Both the position numbers and the translations under genes were made by a program. From positions 310,001 through 374,000 of the forward strand of contig NZ_JAIVLF010000005.1 of NCBI RefSeq assembly GCF_020524485.1: a stretch of DNA of 64,000 nt, given 5' to 3'. Under the pieces are notes generated by a model that was given only the letters and a program-made list of their open reading frames with translations, was not told the origin of the DNA and did not search any database. Below, one piece after another: positions 49,093 to 57,998 of this stretch; the stretch's first letter is position 1; each line of letters starts with the position of its first letter. Source of the stretch: Novosphingobium profundi. GTDB taxonomy: Bacteria; Pseudomonadota; Alphaproteobacteria; Sphingomonadales; Sphingomonadaceae.

Positions 49093-49541
49093 CAGTGCGC
49101 GCCCCTGGGACGTTCCATGATCTCGGTCAGCTGGCCGCCCATGTCCTTGGGGTGGACGAAGAAGATCATCGTGCCGTGTGCGCCAATGCGCGGCTCGCCC
49201 AGGACCCGCTTGCCCTGCCCCTCAAACCAGGCCTTGGCCTCGGCAATATCCTCGACCTCGTAGCAGATGTGGTGCTGGCCCCCGAGCGGGTTCTTCGCCA
49301 GCCACTTGCCAACCGCGGAATCGGGATCGGTGGGTTCGAGCAGTTCGATCTGCGTGCCACCCGTGGTGCCCAGCGCCCCGCTCTCCTGCGGCGTCTCGAC
49401 GAAGCAGACACGCACCTTCTGGCTTTCGAGCACGAAGGGCTCGGTCACGACAGCCGCGCCCATCACGTCCTTGTAGAAGGCGATGGCGGCATCGAGGTCG
49501 GGCGTCGCGACGCCGACGTGGTTGAGACGGCCAAGCTTCAT
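49092..49541 (-). CDS. mce: Methylmalonyl-CoA epimerase, copy 1
   Basis: This 149-residue VOC-fold metal enzyme converts (2S)- to (2R)-methylmalonyl-CoA. It begins MKLGRLNHVGVATPDL and shows the four expected metal ligands: His8, Gln in GTQIELLEP, His in GGQHHICYEV and Glu in GQLTEIMERP. It is preceded by a second copy (49538-49978) and overlaps the hydratase by one base. Confidence 0.92.
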   Translation of the reverse strand: MKLGRLNHVGVATPDLDAAIAFYKDVMGAAVVTEPFVLESQKVRVCFVETPQESGALGTTGGTQIELLEPTDPDSAVGKWLAKNPLGGQHHICYEVEDIAEAKAWFEGQGKRVLGEPRIGAHGTMIFFVHPKDMGGQLTEIMERPRGAH

Positions 49542-49978
49542 GGCTGAGGCTCCTTGGGAGTTTCGAGAATTTCGGTGAGGATGCCGCCCATGTCATCGCC
49601 ATGGACGAAGAAGATCGGATGGCCGTGGGCGCCCGGGCGCGGCTCGCCCAGGACACGCTTGCCCTGGGCCTCGAACCAGGCCTTGGCCTCGTGGATGTCG
49701 GGCACCTCGAAGCACAGGTGATGCTGCCCGCCGCCCGGGTTCTCGGCCAGGAACGGGCTCACCGTGCTGTCTGCGCGCAGGGGCTGGATCAGCTCGACCT
49801 GCGTGCCGTTCATCGCCCCGCCCGCAGGCGTGTCGACAAAACGGATGAGGATGCCGGCCCGCTCGATCACGATGGGCTCGTGGACATGGATTGCGCCCAT
49901 CACGCCCGTCCAGTGCGCGAGCGCAGCCTCCATGTCGGGGACCGCGATGCCCACGTGATTGAGCCGGCCCAGCTGCAT
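49538..49978 (-). CDS. Methylmalonyl-CoA epimerase paralogue, copy 2
   Basis: The 146-residue protein (start ATG 49978) begins MQLGRLNHVGIAVPDM and keeps all four ligands: His8, Gln in GTQVELIQP, His in GGQHHLCFEV and Glu in GILTEILETP. It is a close paralogue of the next gene and its stop overlaps that gene's ATG (ATGA at 49538-49541). It may serve the same reaction or a related 2-acyl malonyl-CoA. Its ATG overlaps the thiolase TGA. Confidence 0.85.
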   Translation of the reverse strand: MQLGRLNHVGIAVPDMEAALAHWTGVMGAIHVHEPIVIERAGILIRFVDTPAGGAMNGTQVELIQPLRADSTVSPFLAENPGGGQHHLCFEVPDIHEAKAWFEAQGKRVLGEPRPGAHGHPIFFVHGDDMGGILTEILETPKEPQP

Positions 49979-51159
49979 CAGGCGCAGGCCTCGATGACCA
50001 TGGCAATGCCCTGTCCGCCACCGATACACATGGTGATGAGCGCGTACTTGCCGCCCGTGCGCTTCAGCTCGTACATCGCCTTGACGGTGAGGATCGTGCC
50101 GGTCGCGCCAATCGGATGGCCGAGCGAGACGCCCGAGCCGTTGGGGTTGGTCTTGGCTGGATCGAAGCCCAGCTCCTTAGCAACGCCGCAGGCCTGCGCG
50201 GCGAAGGCCTCGTTGCTTTCGATCACGTCGATCTGGTCCAGCGTGAGGCCAGCGCGCTCCAGCGCGACCGGAACCGCCTTGACGGGGCCAAGGCCCATGA
50301 CCGTAGGCTCGACGCCCGCGTGGCCCCAGCCCAGGATCTTGGCCATCGGCTTCAGGCCCTTCTCGGCCACGGCCTTGCCACTTGCCAGGACGACCGCGGC
50401 CGCACCATCGTTGATGCCCGAGGCGTTGCCCGCGGTCACCGTGCCGTCCTTCTTGAAGACGGTCTTGAGCTTGGCCATCGATTCCAGCGTGGCGTCGGCG
50501 CGCACGTGCTCATCGGTGTCGAACACGGTCACGCCCTTGCGGGTCTTGATCTCGACCGGAACGATCTGGTCCTTGAAGTAGCCCTTCTCGATCGCGTTCG
50601 CGGCGCGCTTGTGGCTCTCGACCGCAAGCGCGTCCTGGTCCTCGCGAGTGATCTCGCACTGCGCCGCGACGTTCTCGGCGGTGACGCCCATGTGGATGTC
50701 GTCGAAGGGATCAGTCAGCGCGCCGAGCATGCCGTCCTCGAAAGTGACGCCGCCCATTTTCACGCCCTTGCGCACGGCGCTGGTCATGTGGGTGGAGTTT
50801 GACATGACCTCGCACCCGGCACCCACGGCGAACTGGTGCTCACCCAGCGCAATCGCCTGCGCCGCCGAAACGATAGCCTGGAGGCCCGAGCCGCACAGGC
50901 GGTTGACGTTCATCGCCTGCGAAGAGATCGGCACGCCCGCGTTCACCGCCGCCATGCGCGAGACATAGGCGTCCTTGGGCTGGGTCGGGACGACCGTGCC
51001 CACGACCACGTTCTCGATCAGGTCGGCCTCGATCCCGGCACGGGCGATGGCTTCCTTGATGGCGATGGCGCCGAGCTCCGCCGGACGGAACGAGGCCAGG
51101 CTGCCGCCAAAGGTGCCGACCGCCGTGCGTGTACCGCTGACGATGTAGATCTCTTCCAT
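49978..51159 (-). CDS. Acetyl-CoA C-acetyltransferase (thiolase)
   Basis: The 393-residue thiolase starts MEEIYIVSGTRTAVGTFGGS. The nucleophilic Cys lies in NVNRLCGSGLQAIVSAAQ, and the C-terminal motifs GVSLGHPIGATG and CIGGGQGIAMVIEA complete the active site. It condenses or cleaves acetyl-CoA units, possibly propionyl-CoA products of 2-methyl chains. It lies upstream of the epimerase pair, downstream of pccB by 90 bases. Confidence 0.93.
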   Translation of the reverse strand: MEEIYIVSGTRTAVGTFGGSLASFRPAELGAIAIKEAIARAGIEADLIENVVVGTVVPTQPKDAYVSRMAAVNAGVPISSQAMNVNRLCGSGLQAIVSAAQAIALGEHQFAVGAGCEVMSNSTHMTSAVRKGVKMGGVTFEDGMLGALTDPFDDIHMGVTAENVAAQCEITREDQDALAVESHKRAANAIEKGYFKDQIVPVEIKTRKGVTVFDTDEHVRADATLESMAKLKTVFKKDGTVTAGNASGINDGAAAVVLASGKAVAEKGLKPMAKILGWGHAGVEPTVMGLGPVKAVPVALERAGLTLDQIDVIESNEAFAAQACGVAKELGFDPAKTNPNGSGVSLGHPIGATGTILTVKAMYELKRTGGKYALITMCIGGGQGIAMVIEACA

Positions 51160-51249
51160 GAGTGCCCTCTATCCTCTTCAAATGATGGTTCGCCCCGGAG
51201 GCGGCGCGGCCTTCCTGGCATCGCGCCTGCGCCCGGACGATGGCCCGCC

Positions 51250-52776
51250 TTACAGCGGAATGTTGTCGTGCTTCTTCCAGGGGTTCTCGAGGTTCTTGTT
51301 GCGCAGCTTGCGAAGGCCCAGCGCAATGCGCTTGCGGGTCGACTGCGGGTAGATGACCTCGTCGATGTAGCCCCGGCTCGCCGCCACGAACGGATTGGCG
51401 AAGCGGTCCTCGTATTCCTTGGTCTTGGCCGCGATGCCATCGGCGTCGAGACCGCGGAAGATGATCTCCACCGCGCCCTTGGCACCCATCACCGCGATTT
51501 CGGCGGTCGGCCAGGCGTAGTTGAGATCGCCGCGCAGGTGCTTGGAGGCCATGACGTCATAGGCGCCGCCATAGGCCTTGCGGGTGATCACGGTGATCTT
51601 GGGCACGGTCGCCTCGCCATAGGCGAAGAGCAGCTTGGCGCCGTGCTTGATGATGCCGTTGTGCTCCTGGTCGGTGCCCGGAAGGAAGCCCGGCACGTCA
51701 ACGAAGGTGATGATCGGGATGTTGAAGGCATCGCAGAAACGCACGAAGCGCGCGGCCTTCTTGGACGCGTTGATGTCGAGCACGCCTGCCAGCACCATCG
51801 GCTGGTTGGCGACGATGCCCACCGTCTTGCCCTCGACACGGCCGAAGCCGCACAGGATGTTGCCCGCGTGAAGCGGCTGGATCTCGAAGAACTCGCCCTC
51901 GTCCAGCGTCTTGCGGATGACTTCGTGCATGTCATAGGGCTGGTTGGCAGACGGCGGAATGATCGTGTCGAGGCTCGGCTCGAGACGGTCCCAGGGGTCC
52001 GCATTGGGACGCTCGGGCACTTCGTCGCGGTTCGAGGCAGGCAGGAAGTCGATGAATTCGCGCGCGGCCAGCAGCGCCTCGATGTCGTTTTCCAGCGCCA
52101 GGTCCGAGACCGAGGTCTTGGACGAGTGGGTGATCGCGCCGCCCAGCTCTTCCTGCGTGACGACCTCGTTCGTCACCGTCTTGACCACGTCCGGGCCGGT
52201 CACGAACATGTAGGAGCTGTCCTTCACCATGAAGATGAAGTCGGTCATCGCGGGCGAATAGACCGCACCGCCCGCGCACGGGCCCATGATCAGGGAAAGC
52301 TGCGGCACCACGCCCGAGGCCAGCACGTTCTTCTGGAACACGTCGGCATAGCCGCCCAGCGAAGCGACGCCTTCCTGGATGCGCGCGCCGCCCGAATCGT
52401 TGAGGCCGATCACCGGCGCGCCGACCTTGAGCGCCGCGTCCATCACCTTGCAGATCTTCTGCGCGTGGCGCGCCGAGAGCGAGCCGCCGAACACGGTGAA
52501 GTCCTGGCTGAATACATAGACAAGACGGCCGTTGATCGTGCCCGATCCGGTCACCACACCGTCGCCCGGGATCTTCTGCTCTTCCATGCCGAAATCGATG
52601 CAATCGTGCTCGACATAGAGGTCCATCTCCTCGAAGCTGTCCTCATCGAGGAGAACTTCCAGGCGTTCGCGTGCGGTCAGCTTGCCCTTGGCATGCTGTG
52701 CATCGATGCGGCGCTGGCCTCCGCCCATCTTGGCACCGGCACGACGCTTCTCCAGTTCGGCAATATTGGCTGACAT
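51250..52776 (-). CDS. pccB: Propionyl-CoA carboxylase beta subunit
   Basis: PccB (508 residues) transfers the carboxyl from biotin to propionyl-CoA. It begins [20 protein letters not shown], has [23 protein letters not shown], a crotonase-like core with [19 protein letters not shown] and [20 protein letters not shown], and [17 protein letters not shown]. The frame extends to 52809, but the ATG at 52776 has AAGGGA upstream. It heads the leftward block, and its promoter region is described below. Confidence 0.95.
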   Translation of the reverse strand: MSANIAELEKRRAGAKMGGGQRRIDAQHAKGKLTARERLEVLLDEDSFEEMDLYVEHDCIDFGMEEQKIPGDGVVTGSGTINGRLVYVFSQDFTVFGGSLSARHAQKICKVMDAALKVGAPVIGLNDSGGARIQEGVASLGGYADVFQKNVLASGVVPQLSLIMGPCAGGAVYSPAMTDFIFMVKDSSYMFVTGPDVVKTVTNEVVTQEELGGAITHSSKTSVSDLALENDIEALLAAREFIDFLPASNRDEVPERPNADPWDRLEPSLDTIIPPSANQPYDMHEVIRKTLDEGEFFEIQPLHAGNILCGFGRVEGKTVGIVANQPMVLAGVLDINASKKAARFVRFCDAFNIPIITFVDVPGFLPGTDQEHNGIIKHGAKLLFAYGEATVPKITVITRKAYGGAYDVMASKHLRGDLNYAWPTAEIAVMGAKGAVEIIFRGLDADGIAAKTKEYEDRFANPFVAASRGYIDEVIYPQSTRKRIALGLRKLRNKNLENPWKKHDNIPL

Positions 52777-52871
52777 CCGACTTCCCTTGGCAGTGCTGTC
52801 CCAGACCACGGCGGAAATGGCCCCGCTGCGGAACGGTCCATGGTGGTACGAGCAAAACTTTTTCTGCGCGT

Positions 52872-52900
52872 GCTAAGGCAGGTCACGGCGCTCAGGTCAA
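52872..52900 (-). promoter_or_regulatory. Candidate promoter of the pccB block
   Basis: On the minus strand TTGACC (52895-52900) and CTTAGC (52872-52877) are separated by 17 bases, giving a leader of about 90 nt. The -10 match is weak. The 110 bases upstream carry two inverted repeats: one GCCGGA/TCCGGC around CAATA (52939-52955), the other at 52978-53008. Confidence 0.4.
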
Positions 52901-52977
52901 CAGTTTTAATCGCCCGGTTAAACAGAAATCGTATTCTGGCCGGACAATATCCGGCAAGCGATCTTCCCGTCCGGCAG

Positions 52978-53008
52978 GCGCAAACGGTGCGCTTGCGTCA
53001 CTTTGCGC
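52978..53008. promoter_or_regulatory. Inverted repeat upstream of pccB
   Basis: GCGCAAA (52978-52984) and TTTGCGC (53002-53008) form 7-bp arms with 17 bases between. Regulators of propionyl-CoA carboxylase in alphaproteobacteria (PccR/ScfR type) recognise TTTGCAAA-like sites. The present arms share TTTGC but the spacing differs from the reported direct pair, so this is only suggestive. Confidence 0.35.
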
Positions 53009-53043
53009 GAAACACTGTATCGTTTCATGCACGTGCGCGCACG

Positions 53044-53070
53044 AAAAAGGGCAGGAGTTACCCCCTGCCC
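53044..53070 (-). terminator. Terminator of gor
   Basis: On the minus strand GGGCAGG pairs with CCTGCCC around an 8-nt loop and is followed by TTTTT. It lies about 54 bases after the gor stop and before the pccB promoter region, so it separates gor from the pccB block. Confidence 0.85.
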
Positions 53071-53123
53071 CATTTCGCCACTGGCTTCGCATCTGCGGCG
53101 AAGTGGCCCCTGTCGGACGCGCT

Positions 53124-54470
53124 CTACTTCAGGAGGACAAGTTCCTCCGACATCGTGGGATGCACCGCGACGGTCGCATCGAAGTCCGCCTTGGTGAGCC
53201 CGGCCTTAACGGCCACGGCGGCGACCTGGATGATCTCGGGCGAATCCGGGCCGATCATGTGCAGGCCCAGCACCTTGCCGGTCTCAGGCTCACAGATCAT
53301 CTTGTAGAGCGCGCGCTCGTTACGATGCGCGAGCGCGTTCTTCATCGGCCTGAAATCGCTGGTGTAGACCTTGCACGATCCGAACGCCTTGGTCGCCTCG
53401 CTCTCGGTCATGCCGACAGAGGCAATCGGGGGGTGGCTGAACACCGCCGAAGGGACGCAGCCGTAATCGACCGTGGTCGGCTTGCCGGCAAAGACGGTGT
53501 CGGCAAAGGCCTGGCCCTCGCGGATCGCGACCGGGGTGAGTTGGATGCGGTCGGTGACATCGCCCACCGCATAGATGCTCTCAACGCTGGTGCGGTTGTA
53601 CTCGTCCACCGCGATGGCGCCGCGATCGTTGGTCGCAACCCCCACCTCGCCAAGGCCAAGCCCTTCGACATTGGGGACGCGGCCCGTGGCATAGAGCACG
53701 CAGTCGACGTCCATCGGATCATGGTTGGTCATGAAGACCTTGAGCGAGCCGTCCGCGTTCTTCTCGATCTTCTCGAACTCGGCCTGGAAGCGGAAGTCGA
53801 TGCCCTTGGCCATCGAGATCTGCAGCAGGCGGTCGCGCATGGCCTCGTCATAGCCGCGCAGGATCTGATCCGAGCGGTTCATGATGGTGACCTTCGCGCC
53901 GAACTCGTTGAAGATCCCGGCGAACTCGTTGGCAATATAGCCCCCGCCTGCGATCAGGACGCGCTGGGGAATGGCGTCGAGATGGAACGCCTCGTTCGAG
54001 GTGATGCCGTGCTCGTGCCCTGCAAAGCCGGGCACGAAAGGACGCGCGCCAGTGGCGATGAGGATCACCTTGGCGGTCTTCACCTCGCCGCTCGAGAGCG
54101 TGATCTCGTGCGGGCCGGTGATCGTCGCGCGTTCGTGGAACACCTCGACGCCGTTGTTCTCCAGCGTCTGCTTGTAGAGGCCATTCAGACGGTCGATGTC
54201 ATTGAGGACATTGTCGCGCAGCTTCACCCAATCGAATTTGGCTTCACCGATTTCCCAGCCGAAGTGCTTGGCGTCCTCAAGATCCTCGGCGAAGTGGGCA
54301 CCATAGACGAGCATCTTCTTGGGCACGCAGCCGCGGATCACACAGGTACCACCCACGCGAAACTCCTCGGCCACCGCCACGCGCGCACCATGGGCCGCCG
54401 ACACACGGCTGGCGCGCACGCCCCCCGAACCGGCACCGATGGTGAAAAGGTCGTAATCGTATTCGGACAT
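53124..54470 (-). CDS. gor: Glutathione-disulfide reductase
   Basis: Gor (448 residues) is an FAD enzyme reducing GSSG with NADPH. The FAD site begins DYDLFTIGAGSGGVRASR; the redox pair is VGGTCVIRGCVPKK (Cys43, Cys48). The NADPH domain and a C-terminal HPTMSEEL segment (catalytic His) follow. The ATG at 54470 gives the normal N-terminus; the frame is open to 54503. A strong palindrome lies 100 bases upstream. Confidence 0.95.
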   Translation of the reverse strand: MSEYDYDLFTIGAGSGGVRASRVSAAHGARVAVAEEFRVGGTCVIRGCVPKKMLVYGAHFAEDLEDAKHFGWEIGEAKFDWVKLRDNVLNDIDRLNGLYKQTLENNGVEVFHERATITGPHEITLSSGEVKTAKVILIATGARPFVPGFAGHEHGITSNEAFHLDAIPQRVLIAGGGYIANEFAGIFNEFGAKVTIMNRSDQILRGYDEAMRDRLLQISMAKGIDFRFQAEFEKIEKNADGSLKVFMTNHDPMDVDCVLYATGRVPNVEGLGLGEVGVATNDRGAIAVDEYNRTSVESIYAVGDVTDRIQLTPVAIREGQAFADTVFAGKPTTVDYGCVPSAVFSHPPIASVGMTESEATKAFGSCKVYTSDFRPMKNALAHRNERALYKMICEPETGKVLGLHMIGPDSPEIIQVAAVAVKAGLTKADFDATVAVHPTMSEELVLLK

Positions 54471-54528
54471 CTGCTGGTCGCTCCCGGCGCGTGGGCCTTG
54501 CATTCGAGACTATGGATCGCTGCGTGCG

Positions 54529-54558
54529 CATATGGGCCGGGACAGGTCCCTTTGACAA
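54529..54558 (-). promoter_or_regulatory. Candidate gor promoter
   Basis: On the minus strand TTGTCA (54553-54558) and CATATG (54529-54534) are separated by 18 bases. The palindrome at 54570-54592 lies immediately upstream of the -35 element. Pattern evidence only. Confidence 0.4.
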
Positions 54559-54569
54559 CCGCGCACCCC

Positions 54570-54592
54570 GATTGTTTGCCTAGCAAACAATC
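54570..54592. promoter_or_regulatory. 23-bp palindromic operator upstream of gor
   Basis: GATTGTTTGC and GCAAACAATC form perfect 10-bp arms around CTA. It looks like a dimeric repressor or activator site (MarR or TetR families use such sites), placed just before the likely gor promoter. No regulator gene is adjacent. Confidence 0.6.
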
Positions 54593-54616
54593 AAGAGCAT
54601 GCAAGCAGGAAGGATT

Positions 54617-54730
54617 CCGAGGGCCATCGCCCTCGGGCTCCCAAAAACGGGCAACCTCACCCTTCCCGCACCAGGCGGGCGCAGAATAGCGAGGTCGCCG
54701 ATTTTGGGGTCAAGGGCCGATGGCCCCTTG
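54617..54730. repeat. Triple-hairpin repeat, copy 2 (inverted)
   Basis: The copy is in reverse order relative to the other two. It starts with CCGAGGGC/GCCCTCGG (54617-54624 with 54629-54636), continues with a diverged CAACCTCACC...GAGGTCGCC middle and ends with CAAGGGCC/GGCCCCTTG (54711-54730). It lies after the pgi stop and upstream of the gor promoter. The terminal 20-base segments match copies 1 and 3 closely; the middle arm has decayed. Confidence 0.75.
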
Positions 54731-54747
54731 AATCCTCTGTTTATACT

Positions 54748-56268
54748 TCAGGCGATCCCGGCGGCCTGGAGCAGCGCTTCGGTCGAGGGGTCAAAGGTCG
54801 TGCCCCCCTTCTCGATCTGCTTGGCAATCGCCTTGCCCAGCTCGACGCCGAACTGGTCGAAGGGATTGATCCCCATGAGTACCGCGTTCGCAAACGTGCG
54901 GTGTTCATGGAACGCCACCAGCGCACCGAATGTGGCGGGCGTCAGGTCGTCGAGAAGGATCGTCGCCGAAGGACGGTCGCCCGGATAGGCGCGCGCCGCG
55001 TCGTCGCTCGCCTTGCCCGCCATGAGCGCGGCGCCCTGCGCAAAGCAGTTGGAGAGCAGGATGCGGTGGTGATCCTCTGCCAGGTCATCGCCCGGCGCGA
55101 TGCAGGCGATGAAGTCCACCGGCACAAGGTTGGTGCCCTGGTGGAGGAGCTGGAACACCGCGTGCTGCGCATCAGTCCCCACGCCGCCCCAGGTGATCGG
55201 CGCGGTCGGCCCTTCGACCGGCGTGCCGTCGGCCTTCACGCTCTTGCCGTTCGATTCCATCTCGAGCTGCTGGAGATAGTCAGGCAGCAGCGCCAAGCGC
55301 TGGTCATAGGCGAAGACCGCGCGGGTCTGGCAGCCGCGCAGGCGCGCGTAGTACTGGTCGGCAAAGGCCGCGCGCAGCGGCAGGTTGTCGGCCCCGTCGG
55401 TGTCGCGGAAATGCTCGTCCATGGCAGCCGCGCCCGCGAGAAATTCGGCAAAGTCCGGCCAGCCCAGCGCCATCGCGACCGGGAAGCCGATCGAAGACCA
55501 CAGCGAATAACGCCCGCCCACGCTTTCCGAGAACGGCAGGATGCGCGTTTCATCGACGCCCCATTCGACCGCCTTCTCCGGCGAGGCCGTGAGCGCGACG
55601 ACGCGGCCATAGGGATCGGCGACCTCGTTCTCCCGGAACCAGTTCATCACGCTTTCCGCGTTGGTCATGGTCTCGATGGTGGTGAAGGTCTTGGACGCGA
55701 TGGCCAGCATCGTGGTTTGCGGATCACAGGCCCGCAGCGCGCGCTCCAGCGCAACCCCGTCGATGTTGGAGACGACATGCACGTCGACCAGCGCACCTTC
55801 TTCCGAAAGCGCGTCGACCGCCAGAGCCGGGCCCAGCGCCGAACCGCCGATGCCGACATGGATGAGGTGCTTCACCTCGCCCATCGCGCCGCGCAGGATC
55901 GCCTCGACAATCGCGGCGGTCTTGTGGTGGTAGTCGAGCGCCAGCTGGACGCTCTCTTCCTTGCCCACGCCGCGCTGCGCGGTGTGCTCGGCCGCGCGGC
56001 CTTCGGTCGGGTTGACGATCTCGCCCGCGAACAGCGCCGCGCGGCGCCCGGCAAAGTCCATGGCGCCGGCCAGTTCCTCGAACGCGGAGATGTGCGCGTC
56101 ATCGAGGTGGGTCTTCGACCAGTCGAATCGGATCTCGCCCAGCGTCTCTTCCTCGCCCAGTTCAAAACGGGTCGAAAGCTTGTCGAGGCGCTGCGAATCG
56201 CCATCGAAGAGCTCGGTCAGGCTCGGTTTTGCAAGCCCCTTGAGAGCGTCCCAGATCGCGTCAGTCAT
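54748..56268 (-). CDS. pgi: Glucose-6-phosphate isomerase
   Basis: Pgi (506 residues) interconverts glucose-6- and fructose-6-phosphate. Signatures are VGIGGSALGPALA, SKTFTTIETMTNAES, SVGGRYSLWSSIGFP and the late NPFDQFGVELGKAIA helix. The start at ATG 56268 has GAGGAGA before it; an upstream ATG at 56286 is possible. It diverges from lepB and ends near repeat copy 2. Confidence 0.96.
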   Translation of the reverse strand: MTDAIWDALKGLAKPSLTELFDGDSQRLDKLSTRFELGEEETLGEIRFDWSKTHLDDAHISAFEELAGAMDFAGRRAALFAGEIVNPTEGRAAEHTAQRGVGKEESVQLALDYHHKTAAIVEAILRGAMGEVKHLIHVGIGGSALGPALAVDALSEEGALVDVHVVSNIDGVALERALRACDPQTTMLAIASKTFTTIETMTNAESVMNWFRENEVADPYGRVVALTASPEKAVEWGVDETRILPFSESVGGRYSLWSSIGFPVAMALGWPDFAEFLAGAAAMDEHFRDTDGADNLPLRAAFADQYYARLRGCQTRAVFAYDQRLALLPDYLQQLEMESNGKSVKADGTPVEGPTAPITWGGVGTDAQHAVFQLLHQGTNLVPVDFIACIAPGDDLAEDHHRILLSNCFAQGAALMAGKASDDAARAYPGDRPSATILLDDLTPATFGALVAFHEHRTFANAVLMGINPFDQFGVELGKAIAKQIEKGGTTFDPSTEALLQAAGIA

Positions 56269-56435
56269 GCCAGTCTCCTCGTTCATGGCGCATTTGGATC
56301 GCCTTATGGTTATTGCAGATGCGAAAACCAAGCCGTTTCACAAGAGCGGCGACGCGCCTGTCCCCGGTCGAGCCAAGTTCGCCGCTCCTCGGCAATTCAC
56401 TTGACCTTTGGGGCCTCGCGCAACATGGGTCGGGC

Positions 56436-57326
56436 ATGAGCGAAACCGATAGCGTTCCCGACACGGCGCCCGCCGCCAAGGCGCCCCAGCCCCCTGCGGC
56501 CAAGCCTGACGAAAAGCCCAAGAAGGACGAGAACTTCTTCGCGTTCCTGTTCTGGCTGGTGCTGGGCGTGGTCGTGCTGCGCAGCTTCATCGTCTCGCCG
56601 TTCAACATTCCCAGCGAATCGATGCTGCCGCGCCTGCTGATCGGGGATTACCTGTTCGCTTCGAAGTGGTCCTACGGCTACTCGAAGTACTCGCTGCCCT
56701 TCAGCGCGCCGCTGATCCCGGGCCGCGTCTTCGCCAGCCAGCCCGAGCGCGGCGATGTCGTCATCTTCAAGGCGCCCCCGGGCAACGACCTCGACTACAT
56801 CAAACGCGTGATCGGCCTCCCCGGCGACGAAATCCGCATGCAGGGCGGCCAGGTCATCCTCAATGGCACGCCCGTGCCCAAGGAACGCATCGACGACTTC
56901 ATCCTGCCCGTCACGCAGAACATGCGCGATTCCGCCAAGACGGAAATGCGCCTCCCCTGCGTCGAGCCGCGTTTCGAGATTGTACGCGCCGATGGCTCGT
57001 CGGCCTGCCGCTATCCGCAGTACCGTGAAACGCTGCCCAACGGGGTCAGCTACAACGTGCTCGACATGGGGTCGCGCGAGAAGGACAACACCGGCACCTA
57101 CATCGTGCCCGAAGGCCATATGTTCCTGATGGGGGACAACCGCGACAACTCGCTGGACAGCCGATTCCCGGCCATCGAAGGCGGTGGCATCGGCATTGTC
57201 CCGCAGGAAAACCTGGTGGGCAAGGCGGCGCTGATGATGTTCTCGACCGACGGCTCGGCCAACTGGCTGCTGCCCTGGACCTGGTTCACGGCCGCGCGCT
57301 GGAACCGCATCGGTGGGACCTTCTGA
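56436..57326 (+). CDS. lepB: Signal peptidase I
   Basis: LepB (296 residues) cleaves signal peptides on the outer face of the inner membrane. An acidic/Pro-rich cytosolic tail precedes one membrane helix (about 33-53). The catalytic Ser62 lies in IPSESMLPRLLIGDYL and the Lys in DYIKRVIGLPGDEI; GDNRDNSLDSR is box E. The start is ATG 56436. It heads the lepB-rnc-era operon. Confidence 0.95.
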   Translation: MSETDSVPDTAPAAKAPQPPAAKPDEKPKKDENFFAFLFWLVLGVVVLRSFIVSPFNIPSESMLPRLLIGDYLFASKWSYGYSKYSLPFSAPLIPGRVFASQPERGDVVIFKAPPGNDLDYIKRVIGLPGDEIRMQGGQVILNGTPVPKERIDDFILPVTQNMRDSAKTEMRLPCVEPRFEIVRADGSSACRYPQYRETLPNGVSYNVLDMGSREKDNTGTYIVPEGHMFLMGDNRDNSLDSRFPAIEGGGIGIVPQENLVGKAALMMFSTDGSANWLLPWTWFTAARWNRIGGTF

Positions 57327-57329
57327 TCC

Positions 57330-57998
57330 GTGCTCACTGACGATACCCGCCGCTTTCTCGAAGAGACGGTCGGCCAGCCCATCGGCGACGAGGCGATCTG
57401 GATCGCCGCCCTCACCCACGGCAGCACCGGTGAGAAGCGCAACTACGAACGCCTGGAGTTCCTGGGCGACCGTGTTCTTGGCCTCTCCATTGCCGAGTGG
57501 CTCTACGAACACAGCGCCGAAGCGGAAGGCCGCCTGTCGCAGCGCCTCAACGCGCTCGTCAGCCGCGCGACCTGCGCCGTCATTGCGCGTGGCCTGGGCC
57601 TTGGTCCGCACATGCGCCTTGGCAAGCAGGCGCGCGACGACGGGGGCGAGGACAGCGAGAACATCCTGGGCGACGTCATGGAGGCCCTGATCGGCGCCTG
57701 CTTCCTCGTCCACGGCTTCGAAGCCGCGCAGGCCATGGTGCGGCGCCTCTGGGCCAAGACGCTGGAGGGCAAGACCGGCCAGCGCAAGCACCCCAAGTCG
57801 GCGCTGCAGGAATGGGCCGCGGGCAACCGCCGCCGCATGCCCGAGTACAAGCTGCTCGACCGCTCCGGCCCCGATCACGCCTCGCAATTCACCGTCGAGG
57901 TTGCTATTCACAATGTGGGCCGCGCACAGGCCACGGCCAATTCCAAGCAGGATGCCGAAACCCGCGCGGCTGAGGAATTCATGAGGAAGTTTGCATGA
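57330..57998 (+). CDS. rnc: Ribonuclease III
   Basis: RNase III (222 residues, GTG start three bases after lepB) cuts double-stranded RNA in rRNA processing. The catalytic signature is ERLEFLGDRVLGL, with the second acidic site GDVMEALIGA. A double-stranded-RNA-binding domain ends the protein (PKSALQEWAAGNRR, then GRAQATANSKQDAETRAAEE). It overlaps era by four bases. Confidence 0.96.
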   Translation: MLTDDTRRFLEETVGQPIGDEAIWIAALTHGSTGEKRNYERLEFLGDRVLGLSIAEWLYEHSAEAEGRLSQRLNALVSRATCAVIARGLGLGPHMRLGKQARDDGGEDSENILGDVMEALIGACFLVHGFEAAQAMVRRLWAKTLEGKTGQRKHPKSALQEWAAGNRRRMPEYKLLDRSGPDHASQFTVEVAIHNVGRAQATANSKQDAETRAAEEFMRKFA

